Source: Aminobacter sp. J41
GTDB lineage: Bacteria; Pseudomonadota; Alphaproteobacteria; Rhizobiales; Rhizobiaceae
Assembly (NCBI RefSeq): GCF_000526635.1
Contig: NZ_JAGL01000010.1
Coordinates: forward strand, 112-64,111
Reading direction: 5' to 3'
DNA: 64,000 bases
Under the pieces are notes generated by a model. That model saw only the letters and a list, made by a program, of their open reading frames with translations. It was not told where the DNA came from and did no database searches. This document shows positions 36,594 to 44,721 of the stretch, one piece after another. Numbering within the stretch: position 1 is the first letter of the stretch; the number at the start of each line of letters is the position of its first letter. The position numbers and the translations under genes are program-made.

Positions 36594-37807
36594 CCATCGG
36601 TCTCCAGCAGGATCTCGATGCGGCGATTGCGGTCGGAGAACGGGTTTTCCGGATCCTTGAGCTGGCGGTCGGCAAAGCCCGCGACTTCCTTCACACGAGC
36701 CTCGTCGAGGCCGCCGCGCACCAGCATGTAGTAGGCCGTATGCGCACGCGCGGTCGACAGGCGCCAGTTGTCATAGGACTGGCTGCGGAACGGGCGCGCG
36801 TCGGTGTGGCCATTGATGCGGATCTTGCCGGGATGCTCGTTGAGCGTCTTGGCGATGCGCTCCATCGCGCGCACGAGTTCGCCCTTCGGCACGGCCGAGC
36901 CGATCTCGAACATGCCGTAGTTGAGCTCGTCGGTGACGGAGATCGCGACGCCCTTGTCGGTCGCGACCACGTTCAGAGCCTTGTTCAGTTCGGAATCCTT
37001 GCCGAAAGCCTCACGCAGCTCGCGGCTGATCTGCTCCGCCTGCTTCACCACTTCCTGGCTCGGCATGGCTTCGGCGGCCTGTTCGGCCTGCGCGGCAGCA
37101 GCTTCGCCGACCGGCTCGTTCACCGGTAGCTCGTCGGATGACTCGGCTGTAGCAGTTTCTTCCTGAGGCTGTTTATCCTCGTCGCGCTCACGGAAGGCCT
37201 CGATCTCTTCTTCGTCGAGGGGTTCGCCGATCTCCTTGGACCAGAAATCAGGTGCAAACGGGTCGCGGTAGGACTCGCCGCCCTGCGCGCCGGTTGCCGG
37301 GCCGGAAGTCTGCGCGCCGCCGTCGCCCTTGGCCGACACGTTCTGCAGCATTGCCGTCTGTGTCGCGATCTCGGCAAGGACGGCGTAGGGATCGGAGAAC
37401 AGGTGTTCGTCGGACGTCTGGCGCGTTTCCGCCATGTCCTTCGAATTCGCGAATTTGGCCGGGCCGGCCTTCTGGTCGAAGGTATCGAGCGGATCCGTCG
37501 CGGCCTTCTCCAGATCGGTGCTGACCTCTTCGCGCGCAGGTGTGGTTTCGTCCGGCTCTTCCAGGCCCTTGCTGCTCGGCGCGGTGTCGGTCAGCGCCAT
37601 TGGGTTGAAATAGCTGGCAATCGACGCCTTGGTTTCCTCATTGGTGGCGTTGATCAGCCACATGACGAGGAACAGGCACATCAGTGCCGTCATGAAGTCA
37701 GCGAACGCGATCTTCCACGCGCCGCCGTGATGACCATGATCATCGTGTCCGCCACGACGAACGATGACGATCTCGCCGTGCCGCTGGTCCTGGTCCGCCC
37801 CGCTCAT
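36590..37807 (-). CDS. motB: Motor stator protein MotB
   Basis: The 405-residue protein has one transmembrane helix (about 34-53) starting with WKIAFADFMTALMC, in which D37 is the proton-binding aspartate. A long acidic insert follows, then an OmpA-like peptidoglycan-binding domain (about 280-400, RINGHTDARPFRSQSYDNWR). The insert is longer than in enteric MotB, as usual where MotC is present. The start is the ATG behind GGAGG, overlapping the FliH-like stop by four bases, not the start 10 codons upstream. Confidence 0.94.
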   Translation of the reverse strand: MSGADQDQRHGEIVIVRRGGHDDHGHHGGAWKIAFADFMTALMCLFLVMWLINATNEETKASIASYFNPMALTDTAPSSKGLEEPDETTPAREEVSTDLEKAATDPLDTFDQKAGPAKFANSKDMAETRQTSDEHLFSDPYAVLAEIATQTAMLQNVSAKGDGGAQTSGPATGAQGGESYRDPFAPDFWSKEIGEPLDEEEIEAFRERDEDKQPQEETATAESSDELPVNEPVGEAAAAQAEQAAEAMPSQEVVKQAEQISRELREAFGKDSELNKALNVVATDKGVAISVTDELNYGMFEIGSAVPKGELVRAMERIAKTLNEHPGKIRINGHTDARPFRSQSYDNWRLSTARAHTAYYMLVRGGLDEARVKEVAGFADRQLKDPENPFSDRNRRIEILLETDG

Positions 37808-38487
37808 TCGATCGCCTCCGCGAGGGCGGCGGACCACTCGGCGAGCCGCGTCTCGAACATGCTGTCGTCAATGGTGACGGAGAGATCCATGCCGATGCTT
37901 TCGGTAAAGTCGAACTGCGACGCGTAATTGGGCAGCTTTTCCTTGAGCGCCTCGAATAGGGGTGCACTGCCCGACACCTTGATGCGGACGGACTCCTCGT
38001 CATGCAGCGCTTCGGTGATGAGGGAGGCCAGCCGCTCCAGCGAGCGCTCGCGCACGTCCTCGGTAAGCACTGTGCCGAGGATGCGCGCCGTAACGGCCGC
38101 CGTCAGGTCGACGACCCGCTTTTCCATGTCCGCGATGGCGGTCTGGATTTGAGCTGCCGTCTCCTCGGCGAGCCGGCGCTCCAGCACCTCGAGTTCCTCG
38201 GCATGCCGGTCGCGCTCGAGCTGGAGCGCGTCCTGATGTTCCCTGATCAGGCGTTCGGTAAGCTCCGCCTCCGCCTTGGCGACGGCCTCGGCGATCAGGG
38301 CCTCGGTGTCGACCTCCGGGACCGGCGGCAACTCGGGGAAGTCCGGAACTTCGGGTGCCTCGAATGCGGGCGCGGCGAAGTCGATGGGCTCGGGAAACGC
38401 AGCCGGCATCGAGAACGGCTCGGCCGCCGCTCGTCGCGGCGCGCCGAAGTCCTTCAGGGCTGCTGCGAGAGCTGGCGAGGCCGTCAC
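37804..38487 (-). CDS. fliH: FliH-like flagellar ATPase regulator
   Basis: The 227-residue protein has a Pro/Ala/Glu-rich N-terminus (about 1-55), a long central coiled coil (about 60-125, with IREHQDALQLERDRHAEELE) and a C-terminal alpha/beta domain (about 130-227). This is the FliH/SctL architecture, an asymmetric stalk that holds FliI to the C ring. Sequence similarity is weak, but the place directly after fliF is the standard fliH position. It overlaps fliF and motB by four bases each. Confidence 0.75.
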   Translation of the reverse strand: MTASPALAAALKDFGAPRRAAAEPFSMPAAFPEPIDFAAPAFEAPEVPDFPELPPVPEVDTEALIAEAVAKAEAELTERLIREHQDALQLERDRHAEELEVLERRLAEETAAQIQTAIADMEKRVVDLTAAVTARILGTVLTEDVRERSLERLASLITEALHDEESVRIKVSGSAPLFEALKEKLPNYASQFDFTESIGMDLSVTIDDSMFETRLAEWSAALAEAIE

Positions 38488-40148
38488 GCTGCAAGCTCCT
38501 CGCTAGCCCACTTGCGCAGGATCATTGCAGAGCGTTCCTCGTTGAGGTCGACCATCTGCGCCAGGCGATCCTGCGGCGCCGGCTTCAGCTTGAAGCGGAT
38601 GTCATCCGCCATGTTATCCGGGAACGGGCTGCCGCCATAGCCGATGCCCATACCCAGGCCATCCGCGTCTGCGAGCGGATCCGGCAGCTGCAGGTTGTCC
38701 AGCGGGTTCGGCAGCGACAGCTGGAGATCGTCGAAGTTCATGGCATCTGCACCTTCCTTCTTGGTCACGGCGGCGACCAGCGGACGCAGGCCGAACCAGG
38801 AGAGGAGGAACACGACGACGATGAAGGCGGTCGCGTTGATGATGGTGCCGAGGTGGCGGCTGAGCGTCTCCATGATGCCCGGCTCGGTCGCCTCGACGCC
38901 GGCAAGGCCTTCCATGAACTCGACGGAAGAGACGTTGATCACGTCGCCGCGGTTCGCATCGAAGCCGGTGGCGGACGCCACGACCTTCTCGATCTCGGCA
39001 ATGCGGTCGGCGACCTGTTCGGGCGTTGCATTCTCGCCGAGGACTGCAAGCAGGCGTTCGCGGTTGACCACGACGGCGATCGACAGGCGCTCGACGGTGT
39101 AGCCATTGCTGACGGTGGCGACGCGCTTGGAGTTGAGCTCGTAGTTGGTGGTCTCTTCGCGGCGCTCGCGCTGTTCTGACGAAGCCGGACCCTCGGTCGC
39201 CGCCAGATCCTCTTCCGGCAGGTTCTGCTGCACGGTGGTCGGCGGTGCGGACTGGCGCTGGTTCGACTGGTCGTTGGCGCGGACGATCTGGACCGAACGC
39301 TCGACGCGCGATTCAGGATCGAAGATCGTTTCCTCGATCTGGCGCATGTCGGTGTTGACGTCGGCCTTGACGCTGGCGCGGAAGTTTTCCGGGCCAAGGT
39401 ACGGCGCCAGCGCGCGACGGATATTTTCCTCGATCTGGGTCTCGACGGTGCGCTCGACCGTAAGGGAGCGCGCGACGCTGGAGTTGTTCGGATCGTCGCC
39501 GGCGGCAAGCAACTCGCCCGTCGCGTCGAGGACGGTGACCTTGTCGGCCTGCAGGCGCGGAACTGCAGCCGCCACGAGGTGACGGATGGCAAGCGCTGCC
39601 TTCATGCCTTCGGCGCGGTCGGCGCGGATGACGACCGAAGCGGTCGGCGCCTGCTCCTCGCGGCGAAACGAGGCGCGCTCCGGCATTACGATATGGACGC
39701 GGGCGGATTTGATGCCCGTGATCGACTGGATGGTGCGGGCGATCTCGCCCTCGAGCGCACGCACGCGGGTCACCTCCTGCATGAAGGAGGTGAGGCCGAA
39801 CGAGCCGACATTGTCGAAGAGCTCGTAGCCTGCGTTCGAGCTGGTCGGCAGGCCGCGCTCGGCCAGCAGCATGCGCGCCTGGCCGGTCTTGCCGGCCGCT
39901 ACCATCACGGACGTGCCGTCGCTCGACACGTCATAACGGATCCCCGCCTCGCTCAGGACGGCGCCGATCTGACCGACATCGTTGCGGTCGAGGCCGACAT
40001 AGAGCGTCTCGTAGGCGGGACGGTTGAGATAGATCGCAGCCGTCAGCACGACGGCCATGATGATCGCGGCGGCCCCGCCCATCATGGCGAGGCGCTTGGG
40101 ACCGAGGCCGCGAAGGTTGTCGATGATGGACTTGATCTGCTCAGGCAA
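38484..40148 (-). CDS. fliF: Flagellar MS-ring protein FliF
   Basis: The ~554-residue protein has two transmembrane helices (about 22-40 and 425-445) around periplasmic ring-building motifs. YETLYVGLDRNDVGQIGAVL, GTSVMVAAGKTGQARMLLAE and ARVHIVMPERASFRR are family blocks. The C-terminal tail binds FliG. The TTG at 40148 is chosen because GGAG stands nine bases upstream and because the predicted promoter places the transcript start near 40171, leaving no leader for the GTG at 40169. It heads the operon fliF-fliH-motB-motC-fliK-SLT. Confidence 0.93.
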   Translation of the reverse strand: MPEQIKSIIDNLRGLGPKRLAMMGGAAAIIMAVVLTAAIYLNRPAYETLYVGLDRNDVGQIGAVLSEAGIRYDVSSDGTSVMVAAGKTGQARMLLAERGLPTSSNAGYELFDNVGSFGLTSFMQEVTRVRALEGEIARTIQSITGIKSARVHIVMPERASFRREEQAPTASVVIRADRAEGMKAALAIRHLVAAAVPRLQADKVTVLDATGELLAAGDDPNNSSVARSLTVERTVETQIEENIRRALAPYLGPENFRASVKADVNTDMRQIEETIFDPESRVERSVQIVRANDQSNQRQSAPPTTVQQNLPEEDLAATEGPASSEQRERREETTNYELNSKRVATVSNGYTVERLSIAVVVNRERLLAVLGENATPEQVADRIAEIEKVVASATGFDANRGDVINVSSVEFMEGLAGVEATEPGIMETLSRHLGTIINATAFIVVVFLLSWFGLRPLVAAVTKKEGADAMNFDDLQLSLPNPLDNLQLPDPLADADGLGMGIGYGGSPFPDNMADDIRFKLKPAPQDRLAQMVDLNEERSAMILRKWASEELAA

Positions 40149-40177
40149 AGCTTCATGCTCCGGAAACACCCAGCGGC

Positions 40178-40203
40178 AACCTAAGCAATGAAGCTTGTGC
40201 GAA
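40178..40203 (-). promoter_or_regulatory. Shared flagellar promoter block, fliF operon
   Basis: On the minus strand TTCGCACAAG (40194-40203) is followed after 10 bases by TAGGTT (40178-40183). It has one mismatch to the shared decamer and the same spacing as the sister promoters. Confidence 0.55.
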
Positions 40204-40210
40204 AATGATT

Positions 40211-40236
40211 TCGGGCCGCCACGAGGACGGCCCGGG
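40211..40236 (-). terminator. Hairpin after flagellin gene 1
   Basis: GGGCCG (40213-40218) and CGGCCC (40228-40233) form a GC-rich stem 24 bases past the flagellin stop. The bases after it on the minus strand, GAAATCATTTTC, are only partly T-rich, so termination may be leaky into fliF. Confidence 0.45.
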
Positions 40237-40259
40237 GAAGGGGCGGCTGAAAGCCCAGG

Positions 40260-41258
40260 TCAGCCCTTGAACAGCGACAGGATGCTCTGGGCGTGCGAAT
40301 TGGCGATCTGCAGCGCCTGGATGCCCAGCTGCTGCTGAACCTGCAGGGCCTGAAGGCGGGTGGACTCTTCCTCCATGTCGGCATCAACGAGCTGACCGAC
40401 GCCACGGTCGATCGAGTCCATCAGACTTGAGGCGAACTCCTTTTGCATGTCGATGCGCTTCTTCGCGGCGCCGACATGGGTTGCGGCGTTGGTGAGGTCG
40501 ACCAGCGTTTCATCGATGACCGTCAGCATCTGCTGCAATTGCGCATCGGTGTAGCCGACGACCGTCAAGCTCGAGACCGCATATCCGTCGTTGGCACCCA
40601 GCGTAGCGCCGCCGGCCGGCATAGACGCGGCGTTGGCTCTAATGCCGGTTGTTCCGAGACGCAGGCCTTCGAGTATCCCCTTCGTCTCGTTGGTCGTGGC
40701 CGCAGCGTCGTATAGCTTGATGGTGTCGACCTTGATGGTGATCTTGCCGAGGAGGATCGCGCCACTGTTGTCGCGTGAGTAGGAAGACACGATCTCGGTG
40801 TCGCGGTGAACGCCGGCTGCCGGATGCCCGTCGGCTACGGCAGAATTGACCGCGAGCCAATTTTGGCCGGAAAAGCTTGCGTTCTCGGCCATCGATTTCA
40901 GGAGAGACTTAAAACTCTCAATCTCCGACTGGATCTTTGCCTTGTCGCCTTCGCTTGCCCCAACAGCGGACAGAACCTTTTGCTTAATCTCGTCAACCGT
41001 ATCGATGATCTTGTTGATCGCTGTGTAGGCCGTGTCGACACGGCTAGCGCCCAGCCCCAGCGAGTCCTGGACCGTGGATAGCACCTTATTGTCCGACCGC
41101 ATGGTCGTCGCAATGGACCAGTAGGCGGCATTGTCCTTGGCCTCAGCGACGCGAAAGCCGGTGGAAATGCGATTCTGGACCGTCGCAAGCTGCTTGTTGA
41201 CGGCGGTGAGTGACTGAAGAGCCGTCATTGCGGACGGGTTCGTAATAATGCTCGACAC
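40260..41258 (-). CDS. Flagellin 1 (divergent, GTG start)
   Basis: The 332-residue flagellin has conserved D0/D1 ends, NPSAMTALQSLTAVNKQLAT at the start and QQQLGIQALQIANSHAQSIL at the end, around a variable centre. It is the most divergent of the four: it lacks the SSLNTNA start of the others and has a longer centre. The start is GTG behind GGAAGGG. Its upstream region has two TTAACCAT boxes and a perfect TTAA-N7-TTAAC site within 72 bases of the start. The long 5' leader of flagellins 3 and 4 is absent. Confidence 0.93.
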   Translation of the reverse strand: MSSIITNPSAMTALQSLTAVNKQLATVQNRISTGFRVAEAKDNAAYWSIATTMRSDNKVLSTVQDSLGLGASRVDTAYTAINKIIDTVDEIKQKVLSAVGASEGDKAKIQSEIESFKSLLKSMAENASFSGQNWLAVNSAVADGHPAAGVHRDTEIVSSYSRDNSGAILLGKITIKVDTIKLYDAAATTNETKGILEGLRLGTTGIRANAASMPAGGATLGANDGYAVSSLTVVGYTDAQLQQMLTVIDETLVDLTNAATHVGAAKKRIDMQKEFASSLMDSIDRGVGQLVDADMEEESTRLQALQVQQQLGIQALQIANSHAQSILSLFKG

Positions 41259-41287
41259 GTTGTGCCCTTCCAGAAATGCAAACCGGT

Positions 41288-41330
41288 ATGGTTAACCATT
41301 TCTATGCAGGCATGGTTAAGCAGGCGTTAA
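41288..41330 (-). promoter_or_regulatory. CtrA consensus site and paired TTAACCAT boxes, flagellin 1
   Basis: On the minus strand TTAA-CGCCTGC-TTAAC (41315-41330) is a perfect match to the CtrA consensus TTAA-N7-TTAAC. TTAACCAT occurs at 41312-41319 and 41288-41295, 24 bases apart; the inner one lies in the palindrome ATGGTTAACCAT (41288-41299). Confidence 0.5.
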
Positions 41331-41351
41331 TCAGTGGTCGGTGCCCCAACG

Positions 41352-41380
41352 CCAAAAGCCGCGCCCGAGGGCGCGGCCAT
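41352..41380 (-). terminator. Terminator of flagellin gene 2
   Basis: GCCGCGCCC (41358-41366) pairs with GGGCGCGGC (41369-41377) and is followed on the minus strand by TTTTGGCGTT. It lies 27 bases past the stop. Confidence 0.75.
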
Positions 41381-41403
41381 TCAAATCGCTGTTGCGGGTG
41401 AGT

Positions 41404-42327
41404 TTAGTTCTTGAACAGCGCGAGGATGTTCTGGCTGTTGGAGTTGGCGATCGACAGCGCCTGAATGCCGAGCTGCTGCTGCACCTGAAGGGCGGACAAC
41501 TTGGCGGATTCCTTCTCCATATCGGCGTCGACGAGTTGGCCCACGCCGCGGTCGATGGCGTCCTGGAGCGCAGAAACAAACTCCATCTGCATATCGATGC
41601 GCTTCTTTGCGGCACCGAGTTCCGATGCACCCGTGGAGAGGTCTGCCAGAACCTTTTCCACATGGGTCAACAGGTTGTCGAACTGGGTTGCCTCGTCGCC
41701 GCCGCTGACGCCCGCAAGGTTCGTTACGTTCAGAGCGGTCAAGGCGATATTGGAGGTGGTGTTTGTACCGTCCAGTATGCCAGCGGGAGTGGCGTTCGTG
41801 TCGAGGAGGCGCACATTGCTCAACGCAATCTCGATTTTTCCCGTCGTAACTGCGCCGCCGGCATCGCGAGTGTAGGATGAGAGGATTGTCAACTTTGCAT
41901 TCGCGGTGCCGGAATTCGTCTTAAGGATATTCGAACCGGCATAGTTCGCGCCGCTGATATTATCCTCGAGCTGAGCGATGTAAGTCGAAATCTCGCTCTG
42001 GATCTTGGCCCGGTCCTCGGCGCTGGCCGTCTTTGCCATCAGGACCTTTTCCTTGATCTGGTCCACGATCTCGATGGCCTTGTTCATCGCCGTGTAAGCA
42101 ACGTCGACTTTACCGGCGCCGAGGCCAAGATTGTCCTGCAGGACAGAGTTGGCTTTGTTGTCGGAACGCATAGTCGTCGCAATGGACCAGTAAGCGGCAT
42201 TGTCCTTTGCTTCCGAGACGCGGAACCCGGTGGAAATACGGTTCTGAACGGTAGCGAGGTTTTTGTTGGTAGCAGAAAGGGTCTGCAGCGCCGTCATTGC
42301 GGCGGCATTCGTGTTCAAGCTCGACAT
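41404..42327 (-). CDS. Flagellin 2
   Basis: The 307-residue flagellin starts SSLNTNAAAMTALQTLSATN and ends QQQLGIQALSIANSNSQNIL. The N-terminal 140 and C-terminal 85 residues follow flagellins 3 and 4 closely; the central ~80 residues differ. It is exported unprocessed to build the filament. It has its own terminator and an upstream region with TTAACCAT-type boxes, so it is probably transcribed alone. Confidence 0.95.
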   Translation of the reverse strand: MSSLNTNAAAMTALQTLSATNKNLATVQNRISTGFRVSEAKDNAAYWSIATTMRSDNKANSVLQDNLGLGAGKVDVAYTAMNKAIEIVDQIKEKVLMAKTASAEDRAKIQSEISTYIAQLEDNISGANYAGSNILKTNSGTANAKLTILSSYTRDAGGAVTTGKIEIALSNVRLLDTNATPAGILDGTNTTSNIALTALNVTNLAGVSGGDEATQFDNLLTHVEKVLADLSTGASELGAAKKRIDMQMEFVSALQDAIDRGVGQLVDADMEKESAKLSALQVQQQLGIQALSIANSNSQNILALFKN

Positions 42328-42447
42328 GGATTGTACGCCCTGTACTTCGTACTCATAAACTACATGCCGGCTAGCCGGCAGATCGGACAGGCGTCATGCC
42401 TCCGGAACGAAATTGCGATCGTTCTGTGAGGAAGAGTATGAACAGGA

Positions 42448-42490
42448 ATGGTTAGCGGCTGGCAAAGAAGTATGGTTAACGATTGAATAA
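42448..42490 (-). promoter_or_regulatory. CtrA-like site and paired boxes, flagellin 2
   Basis: TTAT-N7-TTAAC (42475-42490, minus strand) is one mismatch from the CtrA consensus. TTAACCAT at 42472-42479 and CTAACCAT at 42448-42455 are again 24 bases apart. The inner box is 121 bases before the start codon. Confidence 0.45.
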
Positions 42491-42502
42491 CGGGCTCCAA
42501 AA

Positions 42503-42534
42503 CGAGAAAAGCCGCACCCCGGGGAGTGCGGCTC
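42503..42534 (-). terminator. Terminator of flagellin gene 3
   Basis: GCCGCAC (42511-42517) and GTGCGGC (42526-42532) form the stem, followed on the minus strand by TTTTCTCGTTTT. A second hairpin, CGGTCGT/ACGACCG (42552-42569), lies between it and the stop codon. Confidence 0.75.
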
Positions 42535-42570
42535 TTTGTTCTTAGGCTTTACGGTCGTGAGAACGACCGC

Positions 42571-43500
42571 TTAGCGGAACAGCGACAGGATGTTCTGCGT
42601 GTTGGAGTTGGCAATCGACAGCGCCTGGATGCCCAGCTGCTGCTGAACCTGCAGAGCTGAGAGACGAGCCGACTCCTTCTCCATGTCTGCATCTACGAGC
42701 TGGCCAACGCCGCGGTCAATCGCGTCGGTTAGGGCCGAGACGAAGTCCTTCTGCAGGTCGATCCGAGCCTTTGCAGCGCCAAGCTCTGCGGCGCCAGTTG
42801 CGAGTTTGGAGAGAGCAGTTTCGATGTCAGTAAGAAGGTTATCAAACTTGACGGCGTCCGTTGCACCGGTAGCAGCGGTAAAACCGGCGCCGTCAACTGC
42901 GATATTAAGGATCGAGCGCCCAGAAGCGGTGCCGTTAGCGTCCAAGATGCCTGTGTCAGCACCGCTATCGATTAGGCGAACATCCGCAAATGAGACCTCG
43001 ATGGTCCCCGTCTGTACTGCCCCATTGGTGCCGGTGCGTCCGTACGACGTTAGTACCGACAGCTTCGTGTTTGCCGTATCGGTCGAGCTGGTCTGGATAA
43101 GGTTGGAGCCCGCGTAGTTTGCGCCGGCGATGTTGTCTTCCAGCTGCTTAATGTAAGTATTGATCTCGCTTTGGATTTTCTTTCGATCTTCCGCGCCTGC
43201 GGTCTTGGCAAGCAGGACCTTTTCCTTGATCTGGTCGACGACTTCGATCGCCTTGTTCACCGCGGTGTAGGCAACGTCGACCTTACCAGCACCGAGACCG
43301 AGGCCGTCCTGGAGGACAGAGTTCGCCTTGTTGTCTGAGCGCATGGTAGTTGCGATCGACCAGTACGCAGCGTTGTCCTTGGCTTCGGAGACCCGGAAGC
43401 CGGTGGAAATGCGGCTCTGCGTCGTCGACAGGTTCTTGTTGGTAAGCGAGAGGGTCTGCAGTGCCGTCATTGCGGACGCATTGGTATTCAAGCTGGACAT
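42571..43500 (-). CDS. Flagellin 3
   Basis: The 309-residue flagellin has the SSLNTNASAMTALQTLSLTN start and QQQLGIQALSIANSNTQNIL end, identical to flagellin 4 at both termini. The central part (about 160-220) differs from flagellin 4. Upstream it shares a ~112-base leader with flagellin 4 that is far more conserved than expected for untranslated DNA. The last residue is arginine, as in flagellin 4. Confidence 0.95.
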   Translation of the reverse strand: MSSLNTNASAMTALQTLSLTNKNLSTTQSRISTGFRVSEAKDNAAYWSIATTMRSDNKANSVLQDGLGLGAGKVDVAYTAVNKAIEVVDQIKEKVLLAKTAGAEDRKKIQSEINTYIKQLEDNIAGANYAGSNLIQTSSTDTANTKLSVLTSYGRTGTNGAVQTGTIEVSFADVRLIDSGADTGILDANGTASGRSILNIAVDGAGFTAATGATDAVKFDNLLTDIETALSKLATGAAELGAAKARIDLQKDFVSALTDAIDRGVGQLVDADMEKESARLSALQVQQQLGIQALSIANSNTQNILSLFR

Positions 43501-43613
43501 GTGTGTACGCCTTTAACTCGATACTCGAACAGCATGCCGGTCAACCCCGGCGAAGTGGCGTGGCATCATGCCAGATCAGTCAGGAAATTATGTCTGTTCC
43601 GATCTGCCCCTTA
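43501..43613 (-). promoter_or_regulatory. Conserved 5' leader of flagellin 3
   Basis: From the start codon back to TAAGGGGCAGATC this stretch is nearly the same as the leader of flagellin 4. It contains the hairpin GGCATCATGCC (43562-43572) and a long-range stem, CAGATC (43572-43577) with GATCTG (43601-43606), enclosing a loop that varies between the two copies. It is a candidate target of FlbT; promoter elements lie further upstream. Confidence 0.5.
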
Positions 43614-43656
43614 TTCGCACTCTGCAATAGAAATATTTACACCGCCGCTAACAAGC

Positions 43657-43675
43657 ATGGTAAACGTCTGATTAA
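43657..43675 (-). promoter_or_regulatory. CtrA-like site, flagellin 3
   Basis: TTAA-N7-TTTAC (43660-43675, minus strand) is one mismatch from the consensus and runs into TTTACCAT (43657-43664). The box is 157 bases before the start codon, the same distance as in flagellin 4. Confidence 0.4.
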
Positions 43676-43713
43676 TTACTCGCCTGGACTGGTAATATAA
43701 AAACAAACCATGA

Positions 43714-43752
43714 CGAAAAACGGCGTCGCGCTCGTGAAAAGCGCGACGCCGC
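43714..43752 (-). terminator. Terminator of flagellin gene 4
   Basis: GGCGTCGCGCT (43722-43732) and AGCGCGACGCC (43740-43750) form a perfect 11-bp stem followed on the minus strand by GTTTTTCGTC. It is the strongest terminator of the four flagellin genes. Confidence 0.85.
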
Positions 43753-43782
43753 ACGTGCTGGTGCTTTGTTATGTCGCTTCCA

Positions 43783-44721
43783 TTAACGGAAGAGCGACAA
43801 GATATTCTGCGTGTTGGAGTTTGCGATCGACAGAGCCTGAATGCCCAGCTGCTGCTGAACCTGCAGAGCCGAGAGACGAGCCGACTCCTTCTCCATGTCA
43901 GCATCGACGAGCTGGCCAACGCCGCGGTCGATCGCGTCGGTGAGGGCCGAGACGAAGTCCTTCTGGAGGTCGATGCGCGCTTTCGCGGCACCGAGTTCAG
44001 CGGCGCCGGTCGCCAATTTCGACAGAGCCGTCTCGATGTCAGTCAAAATGGCGTCGAACGATGCCGCTTCATCGTCTGCATCGTAGTTAGTCAGGCCGCT
44101 GAGGTCCGTGACGTCAATATCAAGAATGCTGATACCTTCTGCGCCCTGCTTGTCGAGGATACCCTCCGCGTCCGCACCGGTCTGCACGTCGATAAGCCGG
44201 ATAGTAGAGTAGTCGACTTCGATGGTGCCGGTCTTCACCGCACCATTTGTGCCGGTACGAGCGTACGATGACAACACCGTGAGCTTCGTATCAGTCGTAC
44301 TATCGGAGTCGGTCTGAATAAGATTCGAACCAGCGTAGTTTGCGCCCGCGATGTTGTCCTTCAACTGCGCAATGTAGGTGTCGATTTCGCTCTGGATTTT
44401 TGCGCGATCTTCGGCCCCTGCAGTCTTTGCCAGAAGGACCTTTTCCTTGATCTGATCGACGACTTCGATAGCCTTATTTACAGCCGTATAGGCAACATCG
44501 ACCTTACCAGATCCAAGGCCCAGACCGTCCTGGAGGACCGAGTTCGCCTTGTTGTCGGAACGCATCGTGGTCGCGATCGACCAGTAAGCGGCATTGTCCT
44601 TTGCTTCGGCAACACGGAAGCCGGTCGAAATGCGGCTCTGGGTGGTCGCGAGGTTCTTATTAGTGAGCGAGAGGGTCTGCAGCGCCGTCATTGCGGACGC
44701 ATTGGTGTTCAAGCTGGACAT
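43783..44721 (-). CDS. Flagellin 4
   Basis: The 312-residue flagellin shares both termini and the leader with flagellin 3, pointing to a recent duplication with divergence limited to the centre (about 155-230). The centre is acidic. It is placed directly after fliP and is first of the four flagellin genes in the direction of transcription, with its own promoter region. Confidence 0.95.
   Translation of the reverse strand: MSSLNTNASAMTALQTLSLTNKNLATTQSRISTGFRVAEAKDNAAYWSIATTMRSDNKANSVLQDGLGLGSGKVDVAYTAVNKAIEVVDQIKEKVLLAKTAGAEDRAKIQSEIDTYIAQLKDNIAGANYAGSNLIQTDSDSTTDTKLTVLSSYARTGTNGAVKTGTIEVDYSTIRLIDVQTGADAEGILDKQGAEGISILDIDVTDLSGLTNYDADDEAASFDAILTDIETALSKLATGAAELGAAKARIDLQKDFVSALTDAIDRGVGQLVDADMEKESARLSALQVQQQLGIQALSIANSNTQNILSLFR

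Noticed and set aside
40260-44721. Flagellin genes as a mobile or repeat element
   Set aside because: The repeats are paralogous coding sequence and leaders; no terminal repeats, target duplications or transposase are present.
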